Positions 10,541 to 20,371 of a DNA stretch of 64,000 bases are shown in pieces. Origin of the DNA: Cyanodermella asteris (taxonomy: Eukaryota > Ascomycota > Lecanoromycetes > Ostropales > Stictidaceae); NCBI GenBank assembly GCA_900618795.1, contig UYJD01000003.1, positions 745,814 to 809,813 on the forward strand, written 5' to 3'. Within the stretch, counting starts at the first letter, position 1. Each line of letters begins with the position of its first letter. The translations under genes were made by a program, and so were the position numbers. The notes under the pieces were generated by a model, which searched no databases, was not told the DNA's origin, and worked only from the letters and a program-made list of their open reading frames with translations.

Positions 10541-13384
10541 ATGGCTTCCAGATCGACGCAGCAGGTGACATTTGAGATTGACAAGGTCATACAACCAATC
10601 TATACTGGCGGCGATGTGGCTATCAGCGCAGACGGCCAGATTCTGGCTACCTGCGTCGAGGAAGATGCGCTTCTCACAAACCCGCAGACCGGCGAGGCAC
10701 TTTGCCGGATAGAAGGAGTAGGTTGCCTGACAATACATTGCCTGTCGAGCTCTTGCTGAATGATGTAGTAGGATGGCGAGATCTTGACTGCGTTGCAAAT
10801 AACACCTTCGGCTTCGCATCTCATCGCATGTTCCCGATCACTGTCCATGCGCATATATGCGCTGCAGCCCCAGGATGATTCGAACACGATTGAGGCGACA
10901 CTTCTACGGACTCTAAAACCTCATACGACTCCTGTGGTATGCGCGACGGTCGACCGCACGGGCACATTGCTTGCGACAGGAGGCGCGGACAGCTCGATAA
11001 AAGTATGGGACATTCATGGTGGTTATGCGACGCACACATTCAGAGGCCACTCGGGCATCATCTCAGCTTTAAGATTCTTCGAAACCACATCTGTCACAGC
11101 CGAGGCGCCTCAAGCGCAGTCCAAGCAAAGCAAGAAGCGGAAGAAGAGCGAGGTAGATGAGGACATGATCATACTGGATGATGAAACGCAAATGCAGGAA
11201 ACGACAAATGCATCATTTCGACTGGCATCCGGTGGAGACGATGGAAAGATACGCATCTGGGATCTTGTCAAACGGAAGTCGGTGGCTTCGCTCGAATCGC
11301 ATGTGTCTGTGATACGAGGTCTCGACTACTCGACGGAGCAGAGCGTATTAGTTTCTTCTAGTCGGGACCGAACCCTGATATTCTGGGACGCGAAGAGCTG
11401 GAAACCGAGAAAGATCATACCAGCACTAGAGGTACTGGAAGACAGCATATTTGTTCATGAGGGACGATTTGTTTGCACCGGAGGCGAGAAGGGTTGCGTT
11501 CGGGTATGGGACACCAGCTCAGGCAAAGAGATCACGGAAGAGCAGGAAGTGGGTGGCGATGCCGACGCAATAACACGATTACTTTTCACACAACATGCCT
11601 TGATGGCAATCCATGCGGATCAGACGTTAGTCCTTCATCAGACCACAGACTTGCTGGAGCTGGAAGGCAGCGAAACTATCGCTGAGCTCCCGGAAACCCG
11701 AAGGATATCTGGAACGTACGACGAAGTGATCGACCTTGCATATGTCACACCAAAGCAAGAGTTGCTTGCACTTGCCACCAATTCGGAGAGCATCCGCTTA
11801 GTATCTGTTGAAGAATCCGAAGATCCCATTTCAGAACGGTACTTTGGCGCCGATGTTGGACTATTGGAAGGTCACGAAGACATTATCATCTGTTTGGATG
11901 TCGACTGGTCAGGATGCTGGATAGCGACAGGAGCCAAAGACAACACTGCAAAGTTATGGAGGGTCGATCACGCAAATCGATCGTACACTTGTTATGCTAC
12001 GCTCACTGGCCATGCAGAATCTCTCGGAGCTATATCACTACCCTCTGCCGTTCCTCAACCAGACTCGGCCGCTTACAAAGACCCACTCTCACATCCTCCA
12101 CCTTTCATCGTCACAGGCTCTCAAGACAAGACCATTAAACGATGGTCGGTCACTGGCAAGGGCGATAAAAAGGCGCCGAAAGCAGTATACACTCGCAGAG
12201 CACATGACAAGGACATCAACGCGATAGCGACCAATCACACGTCGAAGCTTTTTGCATCAGCATCCCAAGATCGTACGGTGAAGATCTGGTCGGTCGAAGA
12301 AGGTGAAATTCAGGGCGTGTTACAAGGCCACAAGCGAGGCGTTTGGTCCGTCCAGTTCGCTCCAAAAGACACGTCATCAATAGTAGGAGACGAGAATCGT
12401 GTCAGCAGCAGCAGAGGATTGATATTGACTGGCGCTGGAGACAAAACAGTCAAAATATGGTCACTTGCCGATTACAACTGCTTGAGGACCTTCGAAGGAA
12501 CAACTAACAGTGTCTTGAAAGTACTGTGGTTGCCGCCCCGACAGAAGCCTACAACCCGCCCGAAAGAAGACCTAGATGATGATACGATTGACCTTGAAGA
12601 TGATCATCAGCAACAGGACCAGCAAAGTTCCGAAGTCTTCGTAGCATCCGCCGGTGCCGACGGGCTCGTCAGATTCTGGGATGCCCAAACCGGCGAGGCC
12701 GCTACGACACTCGACAACCACACCGACAGGATCTGGGCACTCGCCGCTCATCCGAGCAACGGGGCCTTGATCTCCGGCGGCGCCGACAGCGTCGTCACGT
12801 TCTGGAAAGACACCACCGCCGCAACAGCGACCGCGCGCGCCAAAACCGCAAGCGAAAGAATCGAACAAGAACAAGAACTTCTCAACCACGTCCACCGAGG
12901 TAACTACCGCGAAGCAATCGTCCTCGCTTTGACACTAAATCACCCGGGTCGATTACTCGCTCTCTTCACCGACGTGACCAAAAGATCACCGCCTGAAGAA
13001 GGCTCCCTGAGCGGTCTCAAGGCCGTAGACCAAGTCCTCGCTACACTCTCCAACGACCAGCTTTTCAAGCTGCTGTTGAGGATACGAGATTGGTCTACGA
13101 ATGCCAGGACGGCGCCCGTGGCTCAGCGGATACTCTGGGTGGTTGTGAAGAGCTACCCGGCGACCAGGCTTGTGGAGTTGGCGAAGGGGAAAGGGCGGAA
13201 GGGCCTGGGGGATGTGTTTGCTGCGATCCAGGCTTATACGGAGAGACATTATAGGAGGATGGAGGAGTTGTTGGAGGAGAGCTATATTGTGGATTTCGTG
13301 GTGAGGGGAATGGGGGTTGAGGGCTATGTTGCGGCGAATGGTCATGTTGATGAGCTTGAGCAGGATACGATCATGGTTGACTGA
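10541..13384 (+). CDS. UTP13: Utp13, small-subunit processome WD40 protein
   Basis: A nucleolar component of the U3 snoRNP/UTP-B complex needed for 18S pre-rRNA processing. Exon 1 is 10541-10717, a 54-bp intron lies at 10718-10771, and exon 2 is 10772-13384, giving about 929 aa. The start MASRSTQQVTFEIDKVIQPI fits family N-termini. Two tandem seven-bladed propellers are visible, with many GH..D..WD repeats, for example LATGGADSSIKVWDIHGG, LASGGDDGKIRIWDL, IVTGSQDKTIKRWSV, FASASQDRTVKIWSV and LTGAGDKTVKIWSL. An acidic/Lys-rich insert (QSKKRKKSEVDED) sits between early blades. The C-terminal Utp13 helical domain (about residues 780-900, VHRGNYREAIVLALTLNHPGR) confirms the assignment over generic WD40 proteins. 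The last 320 bp are strikingly G-rich compared with the C-rich stretch before them. Confidence 0.95.
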
Positions 13385-13634
13385 ATGGCTGGGATGTATG
13401 ATGTTGATCGCAGCGGCGTTTGGGCGTCTTCAATCGATTGTGCCCGGGCTGGAGTAGTTCAAAATCAACGAGTCGTATTTGGTACTTTGCAGCAAGCACC
13501 CCTCACGGTCAAGGTTCTAGTTGCTTGGAGCTGTGATGCTTCATAGTCTTCAATTCATTGATGAGCGAAGTTACTGGCATTTTTGTCTCGAACCATCGCA
13601 GCCATATGAAGTGACAAAAGCTCACCCTTATCGT

Positions 13635-16067
13635 TTACTTCTCAACATGCCCGGGACTAGGCGGCACATCACCAGTCTCCCACACCGTCGCATTAGACCC
13701 AACGTAGAAATCAATCGTACCCCCACTCGCCATCACATCCCCATGATCAAACCAATTCTTTCCCCACGCCTTCCCGTTGATCTCCACCCTCTGCACGTAG
13801 AAGCTCGTCTCACTCAGACCATGCGCCCTGATCCTCAGCGTCTGGTTCCCATTAATCGTCACGTTAATGTCGCCGAACATCGGGCTCTGCAACAGATACA
13901 CCGGCGTCGTCACGATCGGGTACAAGCCCAGCATCTGCCATATCAGCCAGCTGTTCAACGCGCCGGAGTCGCTGTTGCCGGGTACGCCGTACAGGTCGTT
14001 GCGGAAGTACCGGTACGCCAGCTGCCGGCTGGTCGAGACGGACCTGTGCTGCTTGTTGAGGTAGTTGTACAGGTACGGCGTGGCGAAGTCGGGCTCGTTG
14101 CCAATGTTCATCAGCGTCGTGATGCCCGCGCCGTTGGCGCTGAGGTCCTGCTCCGAAGTGTTCGGCTGCATGATGTAGTCCAGTCGGCGCTCGAACTCGG
14201 CGTTGCCGCCCATGAAGTCGATCAGCGTCTGCATGTCGTGCGGGATCGTGAAGCTGTACTCGAAGGGCGTGGCTTCGTAGCTGATCGCGTCCCATTCGCA
14301 GCCGCCGCAGAGCGCCGGGTTGTACGCCGACGTGTTGAAGCTGCCGTCCGAGAGGCGTGGCGTCAGGAAGCCGGTGAAATTCTTGTGCGTGACGTTGTGG
14401 CCCCAGGTGTTCTGCCAGTTTGCGGAGCGGTTCATGTATTTGGCTACGTCCTGAGGCGCCTCGCCTTTCGCCACCACCGCGAGCGCAAAGTCGTTGAGCG
14501 CATACTCGACCGTTCGAGAGAGGCAACGCGTGCTGCGGTCGACGCTCACGTACCCGAGTTCGAGCCAGTCGGTCAGCGCGCCCCGGCCCTCCTTGACGCT
14601 GGCCGTGGGGTCCGTCTGGCTGAAGGTGTTGTAAGGCAGAACTTCCGCGTCCTTGACCATTGCGGCGTAGCCGTCTGTCCAGTTGATGCCGCCTTGCAGG
14701 CCTTTGACGTAGGCGTCTGCGAGGACGTTGTCGGCGTTGCTGCCGCCCTGGACTTGGCCGTTCCAGTTCCCGGAGCGGCCATCGGGCATGTAGCCTTCGT
14801 AGCGCCAGACGTCGATGACGCCGCGAATCATCTTTGCATAGTAGGACGGCTGGATCAGATGGTAGAGGCTGACGGTGCAGCGGAAGATGTCCCACATGGT
14901 GTAGAAGTCGTCGAAGTAGGGCTCGCCGCTATCCCAGAGAGGGTTCTCGCCCGTGCGATCGGTCGGCATGAGGTGCATAAAGTAGAGGGAGGAGTAGAGG
15001 AGGATGAGATTCGTCTGATTCGCAGAAGGGCTTGTGTGGACTTGGATCTTGCTCAAAACGTCCTTGTTCCATTCCTGTACTGCCTTTGCTCTTGTATCGC
15101 TGACGTTCCACGTTGGGATCTCGGCGTTCTTGTAGGCACCGGCTTTCTCTGCGGAGATAAAGGAGACGCCGATGCGAGATTTGATCGTCTGGGAAGAGTT
15201 TGAGTTCCAGCTGAATACAGCTCCGATTCTGTCGTTCAGTGGTCCCGAATGCTGTTTGTTCGCGCCTCCAATCACCGCTTGGGGGATGCCTCCGTTCGCA
15301 AAGGTGTGGTATCGCTGCATGGGCTCTGTGTTTCTACCCCAGAACGTCTTCACATCATTCGGTGGCACGTCGAACTCACCGTGAAAGTAGACTGTGTATG
15401 GAGCGCCATCGTTCCACCCACCACCGTATGTTGCATATCCGGTGTATATCGAACTCCCATCTTGAAGTTCGATCTCTCCACCCAGAAAGACTTGATCAGA
15501 GCTGCCGCCAGTCTCCGAAGGCAAATAATGCGACAGATCAACCAGAACATGCTTTTCTCCTGCAGGAAAAGAATATTCGATGATGCCTGCGTGTCGTGAA
15601 GCGGACAATTCCGCACTGACCCCATTTTGTAGCTTTGTCTTATAATACCCGACCTCGGCAGTGTCATTGCCAACCCGATCTTGCCAATATGTAGTATTGT
15701 CGAGAAGATTTACCGGCTCGGCGATTGTGGTCAGTGGCATTTGTGGAATGACACCGTATTTGGGAAATCCGCCGGTCCCTGAAACGTGTAGCATGGTAAA
15801 GGCAGTGACATGGCCCTGCGGTGTCCAGCCACCGTTCAGAGTAGAGAAGGTCGTGTTGTCTTCGTATGTGTCAATGCCCATGCGGACTGCGCCGAAAGGC
15901 ACCGCACCTCCTACGAAGATGTCGCCGCCACCAAACGCGAGGCCTGGAAATGGGCCTGCGCCTCCGATCAGCGGGTTGACATACTTGGTGTAATCGACCT
16001 CTGCCGCGGCCGCGAACGACAATGCGGACAGAGCGAGTGCTCGGGATAGTAGCCTGGGAGAGGTCAT
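13635..16067 (-). CDS. Secreted GH92 alpha-mannosidase
   Basis: An intronless 810-aa glycoside hydrolase family 92 enzyme, a calcium-dependent exo-acting alpha-mannosidase family most often specific for alpha-1,2 linkages. A signal peptide (about residues 1-21, LLSRALALSALSFAAAA) predicts secretion. Family motifs appear in order: VNPLIGGAGPFPG at the start of the mature chain, MLHVSGTGG, MWDIFRCTVSLYHLIQP, YEGYMPDGRSGNWNG, then the catalytic-centre motifs GNEPDFATPYLYNY (the Glu is the presumed general acid) and YGVPGNSDSGALNSW (Asp base region). Several N-glycosylation sequons are present (NTT, NDT, NSSQ). It probably trims mannan or N-glycans outside the cell. The gene is convergent with UTP13 (250 bp between stops). 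A 34-bp inverted repeat lies 257 bp upstream of its ATG. Confidence 0.95.
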   Translation of the reverse strand: MTSPRLLSRALALSALSFAAAAEVDYTKYVNPLIGGAGPFPGLAFGGGDIFVGGAVPFGAVRMGIDTYEDNTTFSTLNGGWTPQGHVTAFTMLHVSGTGGFPKYGVIPQMPLTTIAEPVNLLDNTTYWQDRVGNDTAEVGYYKTKLQNGVSAELSASRHAGIIEYSFPAGEKHVLVDLSHYLPSETGGSSDQVFLGGEIELQDGSSIYTGYATYGGGWNDGAPYTVYFHGEFDVPPNDVKTFWGRNTEPMQRYHTFANGGIPQAVIGGANKQHSGPLNDRIGAVFSWNSNSSQTIKSRIGVSFISAEKAGAYKNAEIPTWNVSDTRAKAVQEWNKDVLSKIQVHTSPSANQTNLILLYSSLYFMHLMPTDRTGENPLWDSGEPYFDDFYTMWDIFRCTVSLYHLIQPSYYAKMIRGVIDVWRYEGYMPDGRSGNWNGQVQGGSNADNVLADAYVKGLQGGINWTDGYAAMVKDAEVLPYNTFSQTDPTASVKEGRGALTDWLELGYVSVDRSTRCLSRTVEYALNDFALAVVAKGEAPQDVAKYMNRSANWQNTWGHNVTHKNFTGFLTPRLSDGSFNTSAYNPALCGGCEWDAISYEATPFEYSFTIPHDMQTLIDFMGGNAEFERRLDYIMQPNTSEQDLSANGAGITTLMNIGNEPDFATPYLYNYLNKQHRSVSTSRQLAYRYFRNDLYGVPGNSDSGALNSWLIWQMLGLYPIVTTPVYLLQSPMFGDINVTINGNQTLRIRAHGLSETSFYVQRVEINGKAWGKNWFDHGDVMASGGTIDFYVGSNATVWETGDVPPSPGHVEK

Positions 16068-17770
16068 TCTGCTAAGGTACAGCTAGCTAGGCTCAATTGA
16101 CGTCCATAGAAGCCTCGTGACAGCCACGAGAAGACAGAAAGAAAGACGAGAAAGACAAATGAGACCATCCTGTTGGTATATGTACCGTACCGCGTCGGAC
16201 CCGGCTGTACCGGCAATTGCATGCAAGACCACAAAGCCCGTAGAACGAAGCAGAAGAGTGGGATGATGGGGACAGAAAGAGAGCAGCGAACCAAACTGCT
16301 TGTGAACGAGCTCCAAGCTTCCCCGCATCGTCTTGCTTTCGAAAGCAAGATAATGCGAAGATAACAAGGATCAACGCGTAGGATGGAAGTCTAAATATAC
16401 GTTAGACTCTCGAGTAGGGGAGATACTGGCGGCCGAGTCCTGAACCGTTTCACCAGAGCTGTGGGATCGTCGCCGAAGAGGTTGCTTTGGGGAAGGAGGA
16501 GTATGCCGTGTGGGTTGTGCTAGACATCTTTCTGGGAAGCTTCAACTGCTTGGCTGCAGCTAAGCTGGAGTCAAAGTCCGCGCCTTGACGTCAAGCCAAC
16601 ACACGACGTAATGCTGGTACCCATGTACCACTTCTACCGTTGGAACCCTGACCGATGCATTGAATGCGCATCTCGAATGTCGTGCGATCAGAGGATGAGT
16701 GTAGGTGATTGTTCTGCGTTCTCTTCAATCGGGCGAGGCTGTATGCCGGTCCTTGCGCCTCTACCGCATAACCCTTCACCTAGTCAGACACCGGGCACAA
16801 TGTGAAGAGTGAACGGGTCAACCCCGATCAGGTGCTTTGGGGCTTCAGACGGGTAGGCAAGGGCAATTGAATCCAGCCTCATAAAGGCGAGCCATCCTTC
16901 TACTTATCGCATCAAAAGCCATGTTCCAGGCACGCTGCGCCGTAGAGCCTTAATTCAGTCGACAAAACACCAGCTTCCGAACCACGACACTTACGCTGTC
17001 CTTTTTAGAGACGCCACAATCGTCTTCACGGCCATCTCTGAGTCTGATTCTGCTTGTATTCGTCAGTAATCTCTCTCGATTCACATTCTCCTTTCTCGTC
17101 ATCGCACTCCTCGTTATTTGGAAGTGGAAATTGATCTCACCTCAGCCTTTGTCTCTTGTTGAAGTCTACATTGTGGCTACGCTACTGAAACCTTGGCCAG
17201 ACGAACTTGTTATAGCCTACTCGTCGATTGGCGTTCTTTTCTGCTTCGAAGCCCCTGGAGCACTTCTAGCGTGGACTCGGTGTGATTGGAGCAGGGGAGG
17301 TAAGTGGGAGCGTGAGTGGGACGGGATGGAAAATCGGTGTTTTGACGGCGAGTTCACGGACTACGACGACGCCGGCTAGTCTTCTGGATACGAATTACGG
17401 GACAACGTATGGTGTCGTGGCGAATAGTGGTATCGAGCGGAGCAGTGAAGGGGTAGGAGGCGGCGGTGACCCTGTTGTCGCCGGCTTCCCGACCGGAGAC
17501 GTGACGCCGATACAGTTCGACACAGCGAGTGCTGGTGCGGTTGCTACATCTCGGTCGAATGACGGGACGGGACGGCTTGCGGATTGAAATTTACAGGTGA
17601 GTGCTGGAGTGGTTGGCGGACTGGAAATGATGTTGTGAGATGCACATGGAGATGTCACAAATTGAAGTATCCTGATTGCTTGAAATACCATAATACCGAA
17701 CGCCAGTTAGAAGACGGAAACCACTGATCAATAACCGGTCAACTATCTATTGTTGTTCCTTCATGGATGA
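16068..17770. other. 1.7-kb intergenic region left of the metabolite island
   Basis: This holds the GH92 promoter and the 3' flank of the FAD fusion gene. It contains the 34-bp inverted repeat described separately. On the plus strand, 17282-17587 encodes a 101-residue Ser/Thr/Gly-rich frame, preceded by a hydrophobic frame at 17040-17260, with a GTAAGT donor-like site at about 17301. A small spliced gene is possible but I recognise no family and cannot support a model. Confidence 0.35.
16324..16357. repeat. 34-bp near-perfect inverted repeat (20-bp perfect core)
   Basis: The core 16331-16350 (TCTTGCTTTCGAAAGCAAGA) is a perfect palindrome. After one mismatched dinucleotide on each side, the flanks CGCAT and ATGCG pair again, giving a 34-bp symmetrical element. 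It lies 257 bp upstream of the GH92 start. It could be a dimeric regulator site or a hairpin. Confidence 0.8.
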
Positions 17771-20371
17771 TTACGCCCTCTCGGCTCGTCTGCCTTGGAC
17801 ACATCCCCGGATCTGACTCGAAACTCTCCGATGCAATTTCCAGCGCCGGCTCTTCGCTCCAACCACGTTTGCTTCTGTCTGTTCTACAATAGTGTCTTCG
17901 CTGTGGGTGCTGGATACGTACAAGCTTGCCGACTTGGGCTGTAGTTGCACCTTTTCCACGACCTGGACTTCCGGAAAAGACAACTTTGAGATGCTACTAG
18001 CTCCACTCGCGGTAAGGTCTCGCTTGCAAGTATCCTCAATCACAGCCTGCAAGCGACTATCGCCCCCCTCAGGCGAAAAGGCTTTCAACAATAGTTGCTT
18101 CATACCGTCGCCGTCGACGAGCTTGAGGCCTTGCGCGGTGAAGGACTCGATGTCGTCCTGAGTGGGGAGCGTATAGAACCCTCTTCTGCCGGCAATGTGT
18201 GGCATGGGCGGTGGAGCCTTTCCTCGAGCTATGAGCTCGACATGGTCTACCAGCATCTGAACGCCTGTGGGGTAAATGTTGTTCATGTTGTTGAGCATTG
18301 CGAGTTCATAATTGATCTCGACAGTACGTATATCCACCACGGTTGTGTCGGAATGATGAGTGTCTTCTTGAGTGATCGCCTGAAGAGAGTAGCCAAATTC
18401 CCTCTCTCCGTTGGCCATGGCTCGGAAAAGCGTCATGTCTCCGCCATACGCAGGCAACTGACCAGAGTGCAGGTCGAAAAGCCCTCTGCGCTGAGAGGAC
18501 GAGAGATATGAGACCATCGGTGCTCTGCATGATTGGGATCCACGGCCGCTAATGATCAAGCCGAGATCGACATGGTTAGCGTTGAGTGAATGGAGCAGGT
18601 CAACGTCGTTGAGGCTCGCAGCATTGGTGACCAAGAGACCGTATTTTGCCTGCAGCTGTGCGATTGTGAGGCAAGGACTTGTGCTGGGAGTCGCGGTTTT
18701 GTTGTCGAGATAGGGTACGATGGCATTGTGTAGCAGCCCGCTGTCATACAGAGCGAACTCACGCAGCTCGTTGTTTTGGTCATACTGACTGTTTCTGCAA
18801 TGTTCGGTGAGGTAGAGGAACGGGACATGACCGGCAGTCACTAGTTGCGAAACAACCCGGCTCGTTATCAGATTGGAGAAGATATCGTTGCCTACAAAGA
18901 GCGCAATGTGAAGAGGCACATGAGCCGGGATGCCCAGAATTGCGTCAGCGACCCTTTGGGCGTGACAGACATTTCGATCGATTGCCGTGGAGTAAAAATG
19001 GACGCCGCGAGTCATGGAGCCAAGGACAAAGAGGCCGTCTTGACCCTCTGCTTGGAGTGTTGTGTGATCGACGTTGACACCGCCAATGGGATGTGCGATG
19101 AGAATCTTGCGGCTGAGGAGATTGCGCATCAGCGACAGTTTCACACAGTTGGCATCAAATTGCATGCCGGTTGCCTCGATCATGGCGTCAGTCTGTATGA
19201 TCCCGTCGGACGAGGTAGTTGAGCTGAAGCCCGGATCACGGAAAACGGCTTTCTTCTGTTGATCAAGGCGATGTACCGTAAGTTGGCCACTCTCAAGAAT
19301 CTTGAGCAATCTCTCAGCAGTTCGGAGTGGCATGGCGTGGCGGTGGACCGTCCACATGCTCATGTATTCTCTCAGAAAGACGCACTTGCTGAGATAGTCG
19401 AGCGATTTCCAGTAACGCTCAATGACAGGTGCAGTCTCGCGAAGTACAACTTGGCCAGGAACCACTCCATGCCGAGCCGCCTCGAGATCGTGCTTGAGCT
19501 GCGCAATCACGTTCTTTGGCTTGGAGGTGTGGGATGTGCTTGATCTCTCTGCTGGGCTCCATGTCGAGATCTCGTCATGTAGACGGCGGGCAATAGTGAT
19601 GATTGAGCCTGCTCCCTGAGGACTTGACTCTAGCTCTCGGGCTAGATTATGTATAGCATAGGCCCGTTGGTGCTTCTTGGCGACCTTGGCTTGCACTTTG
19701 GGAAGCTGGCCTGTTCGGCTAACAAGATGAATGTGTCCAGTGTGTCCGTTATCCGTGAGGAACAGAGCGACGTCAATTGCGCTGAGCTGTGAGCCGACAA
19801 TAGCGACCGAAGCCGTCTTCGGGATACCGAGCAATCGTGAGTTGGGCCACGGGTCCGGGAAATAGAGTGATTTGTGGTCCAAATGCTTGTGTACCTGGTT
19901 CATGAAATTTCCGAGCGCAAGGACTATGCGGCAGGCTTTGAATGTCTTTCCGTTGCCTGTGTATACAGACCAACCACTAGCTGTGCTATTTTCCATGTCG
20001 ATGACTTCAGTTCTGTGTGTAGTGAGGTGGATACCCTTCTGCTTGGCAAGGCGCTCGACATCGCTCATGATGTCTGACAGGTATTTCCCGTAGTGCTCCC
20101 GATGTGGGTAGTTGGGCTCTCCAGTGTCAGACGGATTCCTCTCCATCCATCGTACGAAATGATCTGGGTCGCTTGCGTAGAGACTCATAGTCTTTGAGTG
20201 CATGTTGACGCGAGTACCTGCACAGTCTTGAGAGTAAGCCAACCCAGGGCCAGGTGCGCTCCTTTTCTCAAACATCGCGATGCGGCAGCATGGGGAGCTT
20301 TTTTCGACAACGTTTAGGAGAACGGCCAACCCGCAAGCTCCCCCACCGATGATGGCGATGTCAAAGTCCAT
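17771..20371 (-). CDS. FAD/NAD(P)-binding oxidoreductase fused to a formyltransferase-like domain
   Basis: A single 866-codon frame without introns. The N-terminal half (about residues 1-460) is a COG4529/NAD_binding_9-type flavoprotein: DFDIAIIGGGACGLAVL is the FAD-binding GxGxxG, APGPGLAYS and TRVNMHSKTMSLYASDP are family motifs, IVLALGNF follows, and SVAIVGSQLSAIDVALFL is the second nucleotide fold. The C-terminal half (about 485-720) resembles N10-formyl-tetrahydrofolate-dependent formyltransferases: LHIALFVGNDIFSNLI opens a Rossmann-like fold, VDLGLIISGRG follows, and LFDLHSGQLPAYGGDMTLF matches the 'NxHPSxLPxYRG' catalytic loop, with His kept but the usual Asn replaced by Asp. A candidate equivalent of the catalytic Asp lies in HHSDTTVVD. 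About 140 residues of Ser-rich tail follow. Together with the nearby exporters and PKS, a biosynthetic role such as N-oxygenation/N-formylation is an inference only. Confidence 0.8.
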   Translation of the reverse strand: MDFDIAIIGGGACGLAVLLNVVEKSSPCCRIAMFEKRSAPGPGLAYSQDCAGTRVNMHSKTMSLYASDPDHFVRWMERNPSDTGEPNYPHREHYGKYLSDIMSDVERLAKQKGIHLTTHRTEVIDMENSTASGWSVYTGNGKTFKACRIVLALGNFMNQVHKHLDHKSLYFPDPWPNSRLLGIPKTASVAIVGSQLSAIDVALFLTDNGHTGHIHLVSRTGQLPKVQAKVAKKHQRAYAIHNLARELESSPQGAGSIITIARRLHDEISTWSPAERSSTSHTSKPKNVIAQLKHDLEAARHGVVPGQVVLRETAPVIERYWKSLDYLSKCVFLREYMSMWTVHRHAMPLRTAERLLKILESGQLTVHRLDQQKKAVFRDPGFSSTTSSDGIIQTDAMIEATGMQFDANCVKLSLMRNLLSRKILIAHPIGGVNVDHTTLQAEGQDGLFVLGSMTRGVHFYSTAIDRNVCHAQRVADAILGIPAHVPLHIALFVGNDIFSNLITSRVVSQLVTAGHVPFLYLTEHCRNSQYDQNNELREFALYDSGLLHNAIVPYLDNKTATPSTSPCLTIAQLQAKYGLLVTNAASLNDVDLLHSLNANHVDLGLIISGRGSQSCRAPMVSYLSSSQRRGLFDLHSGQLPAYGGDMTLFRAMANGEREFGYSLQAITQEDTHHSDTTVVDIRTVEINYELAMLNNMNNIYPTGVQMLVDHVELIARGKAPPPMPHIAGRRGFYTLPTQDDIESFTAQGLKLVDGDGMKQLLLKAFSPEGGDSRLQAVIEDTCKRDLTASGASSISKLSFPEVQVVEKVQLQPKSASLYVSSTHSEDTIVEQTEANVVGAKSRRWKLHRRVSSQIRGCVQGRRAERA

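Noticed and set aside
13521-15203. 560-codon open frame on the plus strand opposite the GH92 gene
   Set aside because: It is Arg/Val/Ala-rich and low in complexity, caused by GC-rich third positions of the GH92 gene on the other strand. The minus frame carries all GH92 motifs.
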